NCBI GenBank assembly: GCA_963777165.1 | Contig: CAVZPO010000030.1 | Coordinates: forward strand, 1-29,205 | Direction: 5' to 3' | Source of the DNA: DYJB01 sp963777165 | Lineage (GTDB): Bacteria > Chloroflexota > Anaerolineae > Anaerolineales > E44-bin32 | DNA: 29,205 nt | Part shown: positions 15,821-24,004 of the stretch, in pieces | Numbering within the stretch: position 1 is the first letter of the stretch | How the letters are laid out: each line of letters starts with the position of its first letter | Position numbers and translations under genes: made by a program | The notes under the pieces: model-generated | Told to the model about the DNA's origin: nothing | What the model saw: the letters and a program-made list of their open reading frames with translations, nothing else | The model's database searches: none

Positions 15821-17753
15821 GTTTGACGACATACAGCCCTCGCACTCTCTCGCGCAGCACGAGCTTCTCGGTGGCGCACTGGTTTAGCAAACCAAGGATC
15901 CAGTCCTCGGTGTGCTCGGGAGCCACGAACAGGTAGCGCGTGCCCTGCGCCTCGATGGCCGCCGCGATGCTGTCGCATGTGCTGCCTTCGGGGATCGGCA
16001 CGTAGGCCAGCCGCTGAGAGTAGTCGGCGCGGTAGAGCGGATAGATGAACCCGTTGCCGTGCACGTTGTATCCCAGGATGTCTTCTCGGGGAACGATCTC
16101 CAGCGCCTGTGCGTACTCGTCCGGGACCTTCAAACTCAGCCCCGCCGATTGACGCTCCAGCACAGGCAGGGTCAGCATGGCCCCGAAGCTGGACGGCGGG
16201 AACACGTTGTAGTTCAGCATCATGCCGAAGTTAACCGCGGAGCACGTCACAAACACGACGCCGAATCCCCGAAGCACGCCTCGGTCGGCGGACAGCACGG
16301 CATCGAAAGCGAAGCCGATCGCCAGGCAGAGCAGCGCCGGGAACCAGATCGCATAGCGCATGTTCCAGGGACTGGTCGGACTGGAGAAGAACAAGACGAG
16401 GAGTGACACGGCGAAACCGGCAAACAAAACGCGTGTTCGCGGGCGGCGTGCCAAACCCCAGGCCAGCGCCGGCAAGCCCAGCCCATACGCCACCCAGCCC
16501 CAGCCCGTCGTGTTCGGAAGATCCGGGGTGATCCGCGCTTGCTTGTCGCCGAAGCGGTGGGCAAACGACTTGAGGTTCTCGAGGAAGTTGGTCAGGCCCA
16601 GCTGCGTCACGCTTCCGCTGGCCGGAATGACCTGAGTGCCCTCCACGGTCACCCCGTATGGGAAGAACGGGTTTCCCATCAGCCTCCAGTTGCGGACGTA
16701 CCAGAAGGATCCGAGGAGCAAGCCCGCGGCCAGGACCCACCCGGCTGCCAGGCGGAAGCCATCCGGGTTCGAGCGCACACGAGCCATGATCGATCCTGGC
16801 AAGGAGCGCCAGCCCTCCCTGCTCTCCGACCCGATCGATACGAGCATCCATGCTAGCAGCAAGCCCGGGGTCAGATGCAGAATGTAGGGCTTTGTCCCGA
16901 GCGCCAGCAGCCATGCGCCCACCAGCAGCACGACCTGCCCCGGGCGGTTGCGCCTGGGCTCAGCGCCTGATCTAACTGCCAGATCCAGCCCGAGGGCCAG
17001 CATCATCAGGTAGAGCGCGGCCATGATCGGGTCGTTCTTCGTCGCAGTGGTCGCCAGCAGCAGCGCCGGGGTCGAGGCGTAGCCCAGGGCGGCGATCAGC
17101 GATCCGGCGGGCTTCAACCCCAGCGTGCGGCCGATCGCGTACACGGCCAGGCACGCCAACAAGTAAGCAGGCAGCCCGGCCGCCTCGACGACCACATCGT
17201 GGTGCAGGAAGACTGTGAACCAGGCTGCAAAGACCTCGTAGTTCGCCGGCGACCAGATACGGTCCACCGGGGTCTCGAACGGCGCGATCAAGCCGCTCTG
17301 CGTCCACTGGGCCACGTTGGTCAGATGATAGGTGAGCGAATCCCAGGTGAACGGAGGCAGCACCCAGATCAGGAATGCGAAGCGGACCACCGAAACCACC
17401 GCGGCGATCCCCGTCAGCCAGCGCAGCCAGCCCGGCAGAGCCCGCCACCAGCGCAAACTCTGGAGGGCAAAGGCGGAGAGGTCGGCGCGCCACCAGAGAA
17501 GCGCCCGTCGTGATCGTCGCCAGAGCACAAGTCCGGCGAGGCCGAGAGCACCGACGGCAGCAAGCGGGCCCGGCTTCAGAAGCCCGGCAAGCCCGGCCAA
17601 CAACAACAGCGTCGTAGGGAAAAACACCGTGAGGAAGACGAAGGTCAGCGCGTTGAGCGACGGTCGATCGGTCCGCAACGACCGGCAGGTCAGGTACGAA
17701 ACGGCGAGCGCGAACACGCCGGCCAGACTCCACGCCACGACCCCGAAGACCAC
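15813..17753 (-). CDS. Polytopic membrane protein, probable GT-C fold glycosyltransferase (2)
   Basis: A protein of about 646 residues with 11-13 hydrophobic helices and a short soluble C-terminus ending in VVKRD. The first long loop has PPFTWDSLTYHLTNVAQW (Asp near residue 138), the acidic first-loop motif of a GT-C-like family; the broken gene at 26863-29007 has the matching PPNNVDSLLYHMARVVHW. It also contains TATKNDPIMAALYLM and GTKPYILHLTPG. It presumably transfers a sugar from a polyprenyl-phosphate donor on the outer membrane face. The frame is open up to an ATG at 17870, but the GTG at 17753 has AGGAG seven bases upstream, starts right at the first helix, and lies downstream of a candidate extended -10 (17782-17790), so I choose it. 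Donor unknown. Confidence 0.8.
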   Translation of the reverse strand: MVFGVVAWSLAGVFALAVSYLTCRSLRTDRPSLNALTFVFLTVFFPTTLLLLAGLAGLLKPGPLAAVGALGLAGLVLWRRSRRALLWWRADLSAFALQSLRWWRALPGWLRWLTGIAAVVSVVRFAFLIWVLPPFTWDSLTYHLTNVAQWTQSGLIAPFETPVDRIWSPANYEVFAAWFTVFLHHDVVVEAAGLPAYLLACLAVYAIGRTLGLKPAGSLIAALGYASTPALLLATTATKNDPIMAALYLMMLALGLDLAVRSGAEPRRNRPGQVVLLVGAWLLALGTKPYILHLTPGLLLAWMLVSIGSESREGWRSLPGSIMARVRSNPDGFRLAAGWVLAAGLLLGSFWYVRNWRLMGNPFFPYGVTVEGTQVIPASGSVTQLGLTNFLENLKSFAHRFGDKQARITPDLPNTTGWGWVAYGLGLPALAWGLARRPRTRVLFAGFAVSLLVLFFSSPTSPWNMRYAIWFPALLCLAIGFAFDAVLSADRGVLRGFGVVFVTCSAVNFGMMLNYNVFPPSSFGAMLTLPVLERQSAGLSLKVPDEYAQALEIVPREDILGYNVHGNGFIYPLYRADYSQRLAYVPIPEGSTCDSIAAAIEAQGTRYLFVAPEHTEDWILGLLNQCATEKLVLRERVRGLYVVKRD

Positions 17754-18105
17754 GACGCTGCTCCTGCGGGATGGATCATGGATGATACCACTGCGGCCTC
17801 GCTCTGATTCCCATCTTAGGCTTTCGCTGGCGTAGAGCGGGTCCCGCGTAACCGAGCGCCGGCCCTCCATCGATGACCGGTGCGATGCCGCGGACTCCCG
17901 CGCACGATGAGAGCCGGGGGTGCGGCGCGGTCAGGCCGAACCGCGAGCTGCAATTACGCGTCCCGCGTGCACGCGCGTGGGTCTCCGCAGATGGCTGCGC
18001 CGCCCGAGGCGATCGGCATACGCCGTCTGTGCCCGAATTCGGTCCGAGATGCTTTCTGGATGCGGCTTGCCGCACGGCCGGCGCCGTGGGTGCAGAGCGA
18101 GAGTC
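17754..18105. other. 352-bp stretch before the GT-C gene, without a convincing gene
   Basis: Holds the candidate extended -10 at 17782-17790 and the leader of the GT-C gene. Around 17957-17978 there is a small cluster of CpG-rich inverted repeats, including the perfect 12-bp palindrome CGCGTGCACGCG at 17964-17975; such palindromes can arise by chance in GC-rich DNA. Open frames here are short, Arg-rich and mutually overlapping. Confidence 0.5.
17782..17790 (-). promoter_or_regulatory. Candidate extended -10 promoter for the GT-C gene
   Basis: On the minus strand these bases read TGGTATCAT: a TGn extension plus TATCAT (5/6 match to TATAAT). Transcription would start near 17775, leaving a leader of about 22 bases that contains the AGGAG of the GTG start at 17753. 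No -35 box is evident, which extended -10 promoters can tolerate. Its position supports the shorter start of the GT-C gene. Confidence 0.3.
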
Positions 18106-19077
18106 TCAGGAGGCTTGTTGCATTGGGCCGCCTGCAGCCGGCGCCGGGCGCGCCGCCATGCCCGCTAGAAAGGCGAGGGCATCCCCGGCGCTCGTCGCCA
18201 GGCGCATGATCACCGTCACCCCCAGCGCCGTACCGGCGCCGTAGACCGGCGACAGTCCAGCCACCATGATTGCGTCCCGCACGCCGAGCCCGGCCGGTGC
18301 GCCGGGCGTAATGAACCCAGCCACCCAGGCAAGAGCGAAGACGCCCGCGACGTTCAGGTATGCCCCGCCGTTGCCGCCGAAGACGGACACCTGGAGCAGA
18401 ACTGGGATTGCGCCCAGGAGCAGCATGTTCAGGCAGCCGATGATGTAACAGACGACCAGCGGCCCCACCCGCGGTGCCTGCACCTCGCTCAGCCCGGGGA
18501 TGCTGGACCGGACGCGCTCCGGCAGCCGGCGAAGGAGGATGGCCCCGGCGAAGGGCACACACAGGGCAGCCGCCGCAACCCCCGCCAACGCAATGACCGA
18601 TGGCGCCGCCAAATCCGCCCCCCAGCCGCTCGTCCCCGATAGCAGCAAAGCGCTGCCGGCAACTGACACTCCGGCCAGTACTGCCCAGGCGATCTCGAGG
18701 GCCATGGCTGCCAGCACGCGTTCGCGGACGAAGCCGGCCTTCACCGCCAGCACCACGCGCCCGGCGAGGTGCGCCACGTTGCCGGGGATGTACTTGCCGA
18801 ACTGCGCCACGCCGAAGATCGCCAGCGCAACCCGGGGCCGGCCGGGCTCACCCACCGAACGCAGGAAGATCAACCAGATCACCCCGGCCAGCAGCACGAC
18901 AACCAGGTACAGGAGGATGGATCCCGCCAGCCCGGCGAGCGCGGCGGGGTTCCAGTTCACGCGCGGCAGGGCGCCCGCGTTGCGCACCGCGAATCGCAGG
19001 AAGTAGGCCAGCGACAGCAGCAACGCCGCCAACCCGAGCCACCGGTAAACACGGGACATGGGCTTCCCAAGCATCAT
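18106..19077 (-). CDS. YbhN/LPG-synthase-TM (UPF0104) family flippase-like membrane protein
   Basis: A 323-residue integral membrane protein with about eight helices. It carries the family hallmark FGKYIPGNVAHLAGR (93-107) and, later, GFITPGAPAGLGVRDA, both typical of the transmembrane domain shared by MprF lysylphosphatidylglycerol synthases and the YbhN/AglD-type proteins. There is no C-terminal aminoacyltransferase domain, so it is not MprF itself. Stand-alone members next to glycosyltransferases are thought to help move lipid-linked sugars or lipids across the membrane; that role is inferred. The ATG pair at 19077/19074 has GGTGAG three to six bases upstream, making the second ATG the better start. 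It sits between the GtrB-like GT2 and the GT-C gene, a suggestive trio for outer-face glycosylation. Confidence 0.87.
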   Translation of the reverse strand: MMLGKPMSRVYRWLGLAALLLSLAYFLRFAVRNAGALPRVNWNPAALAGLAGSILLYLVVVLLAGVIWLIFLRSVGEPGRPRVALAIFGVAQFGKYIPGNVAHLAGRVVLAVKAGFVRERVLAAMALEIAWAVLAGVSVAGSALLLSGTSGWGADLAAPSVIALAGVAAAALCVPFAGAILLRRLPERVRSSIPGLSEVQAPRVGPLVVCYIIGCLNMLLLGAIPVLLQVSVFGGNGGAYLNVAGVFALAWVAGFITPGAPAGLGVRDAIMVAGLSPVYGAGTALGVTVIMRLATSAGDALAFLAGMAARPAPAAGGPMQQAS

Positions 19078-19412
19078 CCGCTCACCGGGCGAACCCTGCG
19101 CGGGTCGGGCCGAACCTGCGGCAACATGAGAAGCCCTCGATCCAAGTTCCTGAATTCACTCTTTCCCGACGCCAGCCCAAGGTGTCCGTCGGCCCCAACG
19201 CGGCGTGCAATCGGAACCCACGTCCGCTTCGGACCCCACATGCAAGTCGGCGGCGAACTGACGCGCGATTGGGTACGGCGGGGACGCACATCACGTCTCA
19301 ACACGAGGACGGGAGCTGCGTGGCCTCAAGTCGCCGGCAGTGAGCGGGTGAGCCTCGTCCCCGTCTCGTCCGAAGGAGCCCGATCGTGTCACCGGTGACG
19401 CCGGCGCGGCCA
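19078..19412. other. 335-bp stretch without a convincing gene
   Basis: Lies between the GtrB-like gene (stop at 19413) and the YbhN-like gene. It contains a perfect 12-bp palindrome, GTCACCGGTGAC, at 19388-19399, just after the GT2 stop; it is too short and lacks a T-run, so I do not call it a terminator. No RNA gene, repeat or open frame with coding character is seen. Confidence 0.5.
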
Positions 19413-20375
19413 TCATGCCCCGCTGCCGGTTGGCCGGCTGCCAAGAGCGATCTTCTTCAACCGGTAGCTCACGTCTTCACTCAGCTGCCTGTTGCGCGCG
19501 ATCAGGTCCGCCAGCAACCCGAGCAGGAACGCCTGCAGCCCGAGCACGATCAAGATCGCGGCGGCGATGAGTGATTGAACGTGCCCCTGCCCCTGGCCCC
19601 CGAGGTAGAAGGCCATGAATCGGGCCAGAAAGAACAGCCCGCCCAGGAAAGGCCCAACCCCGAGTGTGAGGAAGACACGCAGCGGCTCATACATTAAGAA
19701 GATGCGCAGGATCGTCCCCGAGGAGGAGATCAGGTAATGGAACAGGCTGCGCATCAATCGCGATTCACGCAGCTTGGGATTCGTCGCCACGGGCACGGAG
19801 GCGACGGGGATGCCCTTCTTGCCCGCCTGGATGATGGTCTCCAACGTGTAGGTGTAGCCGGAGAAGACAGCCAGCCGCAGCGCCGTGTCGCGGGTGAAGG
19901 CGCGGAATCCGCTGGTGGCATCCGGGATGTCCGTCCCGGAGGCCCAGCGCACCACGCGGCTGCCGAGGCCCTGGAGCAGCTTCTTGAGGATTGAGAAGTG
20001 CGGGATGGTGTTCACCTGCCGATCGCCGACGACCATGCCCGCCGCGCCCTCCAGGATCGGCCGCACCAGATCGGCCACACATGCGCCCCGGTACTGGTTG
20101 TCGCCGTCGGTGTTGACGATCACATCCGCGCCCAGGGCCACCGCCTGCTCAAGCCCGGCCGCAAACGCCGCGGCCAGGCCGCGGTGACCTTGCAACCGTA
20201 GGACGTGCGTCGCCCCATGGCGAGCGGCGAGCTCGGCCGTCCCATCCGTACTCCCGTCATCGATGACCAGGGTCTCGATCCGATCAAATCCCGCCACTTG
20301 TGCCGGAAGATCGGCCAGCGTCACCGGAAGCGTCTCAGCCTCGTTGAAACACGGGATCTGGATGATCAGCTTCAC
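19413..20375 (-). CDS. GtrB/dolichyl-phosphate-mannose-synthase-like GT2 with C-terminal helices
   Basis: A 320-residue membrane-anchored enzyme that likely makes a polyprenyl-phosphate-linked sugar, the donor used by GT-C enzymes outside the cell. IIQIPCFNEAETLP (4-17) opens the GT-A domain, then VIDDGSTDGT (37-46), NTDGDNQY (88-95) with the metal-binding Asp residues, and DIPDATSGFRAF (149-160), which is typical of the DPM1/GtrB group. Two membrane helices follow (around VFLTLGVGPFLGGLFFLARF and SLIAAAILIVLGLQAFLLGL) and a cytoplasmic tail. The start is GTG at 20375, with a GAGAGG SD eight bases upstream and placed right at the domain; the frame is open to 20447 but that part is unlike the family. 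With the three GT-C genes here, the pairing makes functional sense. Confidence 0.9.
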   Translation of the reverse strand: MKLIIQIPCFNEAETLPVTLADLPAQVAGFDRIETLVIDDGSTDGTAELAARHGATHVLRLQGHRGLAAAFAAGLEQAVALGADVIVNTDGDNQYRGACVADLVRPILEGAAGMVVGDRQVNTIPHFSILKKLLQGLGSRVVRWASGTDIPDATSGFRAFTRDTALRLAVFSGYTYTLETIIQAGKKGIPVASVPVATNPKLRESRLMRSLFHYLISSSGTILRIFLMYEPLRVFLTLGVGPFLGGLFFLARFMAFYLGGQGQGHVQSLIAAAILIVLGLQAFLLGLLADLIARNRQLSEDVSYRLKKIALGSRPTGSGA

Positions 20376-20468
20376 ACGTACGTCCTCTCCGTCCTCAGGC
20401 TCGCCGTACAGGCTAGAGGGATCGAGCTGCGCGACGACGACCGGCATTCGAGCGCTAGCAGCGCCCGC

Positions 20469-21509
20469 TTAGATTGATTCATCCAATGGAACTCGGCTGA
20501 GGGTGACGAGCAGTGTCGATCCCACAAGCACGACGCCGGCGAAGATCAGGTTGGCGACCAGCACGGTGGCATCGAGGGCCATGAAGGCCACCAGCCCGAG
20601 AACCACCGCCGTCAGGTGCATCACCAGCACGGCGCGGATTGGGTCGAGCCCGAGGCCCAGCAGCCGGTGGTAGGTGTGGTCGCTCCCCGCCCGATAGACT
20701 GGGCGCCGGCGCAGCAGCCGCGAGAAGACCACGAGCGTGATGTCGAAGATCGGAACGCCGAGGACCAGGATCGGCGTGAACCACGACACTCCCTGCGGCA
20801 GCCCGGCGCGGGCCGGGATATAGGCGATGCCCAGGGCGGCGAGGAGGAAGCCGAGGAGCTGTGCTCCGGAATCGCCCAGGAACAGCTTCGCCGGCGAGGC
20901 GTTGTAGAGAAAAACGCCGACGGCGCAACCGAGCAGCGCGGCGCTCAGCACCGCCAGCACCGGCTGCGTGGAATCGATCGTCACCAACATGAAGAACGCC
21001 GCCGCGATTCCTCCCAACCCCAGCGCCAGCCCGTCCATGCTGTCGACGAAGTTGAAGGCATTCACCATCCCGATGACCCACAGCAGCGTCAGCGCCAGAT
21101 CGACGGCGTCGATGCGGGTGACCTGGATGCGCACTCCGACGGCGATCAGGATCACGGCGGCAACAGCCTGCACGAGCAGCTTGAGCAGCGGCGAGAGACC
21201 GATGCGATCGTCCACCAGCCCGCCGACGGCTACCACCAGCGCGCCGACTAGCATCCCCTGGATTGAGGAGTCGGCCGGCGGTCGAAGGATCAAGTAGCAG
21301 ACGAGGAGTGCAAACGCCAGGACGGGGCCGCCAGCCAGAGGCGTCGGCGCCCCATGCCGCTTGTGAGGCGCGGAGCCCGGGACGTCCACCCACCCCAGGC
21401 GTCCGGCGGCGCTCACGGCGAGCGGCCCGAGGATGACCGACGCCAACAGCGTTGTCAGGATGATCGGGAACAGATCGGCCAGGCGAGTGATCATAGGCAG
21501 GCCGCCCAT
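20469..21509 (-). CDS. WecA/TagO/MraY-type undecaprenyl-phosphate sugar-1-phosphate transferase
   Basis: A 346-residue polytopic enzyme (10-11 helices) that transfers GlcNAc-1-phosphate or a similar group to undecaprenyl phosphate. Catalytic signatures are intact: HKRHGAPTPLAGGP (49-62), LVDDRIGLSP (98-107) with the paired Asp, NAFNFVDSMDGLALG (150-164), KLFLGDSGAQLLGF (208-221) and the cytoplasmic loop SDHTYHRLLGLG (276-287), a variant of the HxxHR motif. Starts at ATG 21509 or ATG 21494; neither has a strong SD. A candidate extended -10 promoter lies 48 bases upstream. The entire gene is covered in another frame by the stop-less reading frame of the upstream polymerase gene. It is the third initiating transferase in the locus and the natural partner of the WecG-type enzyme. 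Confidence 0.93.
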   Translation of the reverse strand: MGGLPMITRLADLFPIILTTLLASVILGPLAVSAAGRLGWVDVPGSAPHKRHGAPTPLAGGPVLAFALLVCYLILRPPADSSIQGMLVGALVVAVGGLVDDRIGLSPLLKLLVQAVAAVILIAVGVRIQVTRIDAVDLALTLLWVIGMVNAFNFVDSMDGLALGLGGIAAAFFMLVTIDSTQPVLAVLSAALLGCAVGVFLYNASPAKLFLGDSGAQLLGFLLAALGIAYIPARAGLPQGVSWFTPILVLGVPIFDITLVVFSRLLRRRPVYRAGSDHTYHRLLGLGLDPIRAVLVMHLTAVVLGLVAFMALDATVLVANLIFAGVVLVGSTLLVTLSRVPLDESI

Positions 21510-21556
21510 CCCCGAGCGGGTGCGGCGGGCAATGGGCTATCCGACGGATGCGGAGG

Positions 21557-21565
21557 ATTGTAGCA
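21557..21565 (-). promoter_or_regulatory. Candidate extended -10 promoter for the WecA-type gene
   Basis: On the minus strand the bases read TGCTACAAT: TGn plus TACAAT (5/6 match to TATAAT). A start about seven bases downstream would give a leader of about 40 bases before the ATG at 21509. No -35 match is found at 17 or 18 bases. It lies just past the likely end of the polymerase gene, where an internal promoter is plausible. Confidence 0.35.
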
Positions 21566-21589
21566 TCGCCGCGGGCGGATCCGAGTCCT

Positions 21590-23088
21590 TCACAGAGTCC
21601 GGCCGCAGCGGACGCGTTCAGCGCGTGCGTCACCAGCCCGAGCAGGATCCAGGTGTGCGGTAGCGCGAAGGTGTCCAGGCTGAATCCCTCGCCCAGCCCG
21701 GCGATCCAGCCCAGCACGCCTGCGCAGCCGATCAGCCTCTCGAGGGCGGTGCCCCGGTGCCAGAGCAGCGCAGCGCCGGCACCGATCACGATCCACCAAG
21801 TCAGGAACGCGGCGAATCCGAGAAGCCCGGTCTCGGCCAGCAGGCGAACCCACAAGTTCTTCGGGTTCGGCAGGCCGGCAAATTCCCCGGAGATCAGGTC
21901 GCGGACCTCGGCCAGCCGGAAGGCATACCCGGGCAGGTTTGCCTGCATGAAGAACCCGGAGTTGCCGAATCCCACCCCGAGCACCGGGTGCGTGGAGAAC
22001 GTGCGGAACCCCGCTTCCCAGTAGGCGATCCGCTCAGCGAAGGCGACCCGGTTCGCCAGTTCGTACAGCACTTCGTTCGGGTAGTGCGCCCTGACCTCCG
22101 GGAGGAGCTCGACGCTCTGGAACAGACGGACCATGCGCGGGTCGATGCGGCTGTAGACGCGCGCCGCTCCGTACAACCCCGCGCCGCACGCGACCAGGAA
22201 GCCGAGGACCATCACCACGCGCATCTCCAGCATCCTGCCGCGGCGAACCGGGGCCGCGTTCCCAGCGCGGCGACGCTGCAGCCATGCGGCCGCGTTCCAG
22301 ACGCCGATCAGACCGATGACACCGAGTATCATTCCGAAGCTGGCATACGAGATGCGCGAACGCGTCAGCGCCAGGACGATCAACCCCCAGACGGCGAGGG
22401 TCGCTTCGAGCCACCAGGCACGCCGGCCGGAAGACCACGCGGAGGTGCGCGTGAGCACCGCCGCCAGCCAAAGTGGCAAGTAGAACGTCACCAATTGGTC
22501 GCCCAGCCAGGAAGGCTCGAAGGCCAGCCCACTCAGCCGGTCGGGGACCGGGTCGCGCGGCGAGATCAAGCGATGCAGGTCGACGAACGCCTGCGGCACG
22601 CGTTCTCCTCCGGTCATCACGACGGCGGCCTGCACCGTCGACCACAGCAGCATGGCGATGGCGCCGATGTAGATCGCGCGCAGTGCCGGCCGAATGCGGC
22701 GCTGCTCGGCCGGCAACAGCGCGGCGCACAAATAGAAACCGACGGCGATCCCCAGCGTCAGCAGCGCACGGGCCTCGCGGCCGAGCACCGAAACGCCTTG
22801 GAGTGGCAAGATGCGCTGACCGAGGGCGACCGCCGCGGCGAGCAGCGCCAGGCCCACGAAGACCAGCAGCGGCATAACGAGCGCGGGCAGCTTGCGCCCG
22901 CGCAGTAAGGCGGGCACGAGCCAGCCGGCCATCAGGCCAGCCAGGGGAATGAGGGCCAGCGGCGCCACTGGAGTCCCGCCGGCGAGCGTGACCAGCGGCG
23001 GGAAGCTGGTCACCGGTATCGCAACCAGCAGAATCAGCCAGAGCGCGTAGACGATCTTGTCGTAGCCGATGCGCAGGCGGGCGTTCAT
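21590..23088 (-). CDS. Wzy/O-antigen ligase-like polymerase (Wzy_C family), stop codon missing
   Basis: A polytopic protein of about 498 residues with 11-12 helices. Typical Wzy_C features are LALTRSRISYASFG (239-252) with closely spaced Arg residues, a long external loop (about 311-428) containing THPVLGVGFGN (366-376), and NLWVRLLAETGLLGF (411-425). It would polymerise repeat units or ligate the chain on the outer face. ATG 23088 has GGGGAG five bases upstream. Coding character ends near 21594 (THALNASAAAGL), yet the frame stays open to 20479, running across the whole WecA-type gene in another frame and adding an Arg-rich tail of about 370 residues. TGA codons lie in the two other frames right at 21590-21610, so a lost stop through a small indel is the likely reason. 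I give 21590 as the probable end. Confidence 0.8.
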
Positions 23089-23224
23089 CCCGACTCCCCG
23101 GGAGCCGTGCCGTGCGGCCGATCGATCGTCGTGGGACTGAGATCCGCGCGGCAGCGCGGCGATCAGAGCCGCGCGCCTTCTGCGCGGTGTGCTGCGCTGC
23201 GAGTTCGGCCTGGCGGCATGATGG

Positions 23225-24004
23225 TCACTGCGCGCGCCTGAATGGCCACCCGAGTGCGGCGATCACTCCGACTACGGCGCCGGCCAGCAGCCCGGCCAGC
23301 ACGCTCATCCCGCGCGATCCGGCCAGAGGCCCACCCGGCGGCTCGGCCTCCTGCAGCATGGCGAAAGACATCGACGGAAGGATTCCGCGGCTGAGGACCG
23401 CTTCCTGCTCGATCTCGGTCAGCGCCTGCTCCGGGTCGTATTCCTCCGGAGCCGCAGCGCACGCCCAGGCGGCCGGCAGCGCCGGCGTGGCCGCGGGCTG
23501 GAGTTCGCAACCGGTGATGAACCACTTCGACTGAAGATCTGCCGCGCGCCAGGCATGTCCCACGGCGGTTTGCAGCGCATCGACGGAAGCCGAGGCCCAG
23601 GCGTTCGCCGTCCGGGCGGCGGACTCCGGGGACTGAGCCCGAACGCCGAGCTCCCAGCCACCTCCGATCTCCGACAACCGCAGTGAGCTGCGCAACTCGT
23701 TCGTCGTCGTTGGCGCGCCCGGGGTCTTCCCCTCGGCCGATCCAATCGTCTCGAGGGTCTCGTCGGCCAGGAAGACCTCACGCGCCCGGTCGAAGGCGTG
23801 CCGCAGCGCTACATCATCCAGCGGCAGCGTTCGTCCGTAGTCGACCCCGACGCCGACGACGGCCACACCCTCGTACACCGGAGGGAACAAGCCGGATGCG
23901 CCCAGCCCGAGCAGGCCGCCGAGGCACGCTGCCGCCAGCAGCCACAGCCAGCGCGCAATTAGTCGCTGAAGGAAGTCCTTCGAGTCAACCGGCTCAGAGA
24001 TCAT
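23225..24004 (-). CDS. Wzz-like chain-length determinant (polysaccharide co-polymerase)
   Basis: A 259-residue inner-membrane protein with the typical layout of polysaccharide co-polymerases: short cytoplasmic N-terminus, helix 1 (about 19-38), PPVYEGVAVVGVG just after it, a large external domain with helical character, and helix 2 (about 232-254) preceded by a Pro/Gly-rich stretch (EAEPPGGPLAGSRGM). No tyrosine-kinase domain follows, so it is a Wzz-type rather than Wzc-type protein. It would set chain length together with the polymerase encoded next. The start is the ATG at 24004, which overlaps the TGA of the upstream GT2 gene as ATGA; the frame is open 19 codons further, but that overlap decides the start. 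External domain sequence is too divergent to go further. Confidence 0.8.
   Translation of the reverse strand: MISEPVDSKDFLQRLIARWLWLLAAACLGGLLGLGASGLFPPVYEGVAVVGVGVDYGRTLPLDDVALRHAFDRAREVFLADETLETIGSAEGKTPGAPTTTNELRSSLRLSEIGGGWELGVRAQSPESAARTANAWASASVDALQTAVGHAWRAADLQSKWFITGCELQPAATPALPAAWACAAAPEEYDPEQALTEIEQEAVLSRGILPSMSFAMLQEAEPPGGPLAGSRGMSVLAGLLAGAVVGVIAALGWPFRRAQ

Noticed and set aside
17964..17975. Palindrome CGCGTGCACGCG as an operator
   Set aside because: Simple CpG-rich sequence about 175 bp upstream of the nearest candidate promoter; no second copy seen.
19388..19399. Palindrome GTCACCGGTGAC as a terminator after the GtrB-like gene
   Set aside because: Only six pairs with no loop and no T-run; such palindromes are frequent in GC-rich DNA.
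20479..21589. Treating the tail of the 869-codon polymerase frame as real protein
   Set aside because: The tail is Arg/Pro-rich and coincides with the well-conserved WecA-type gene in another frame.
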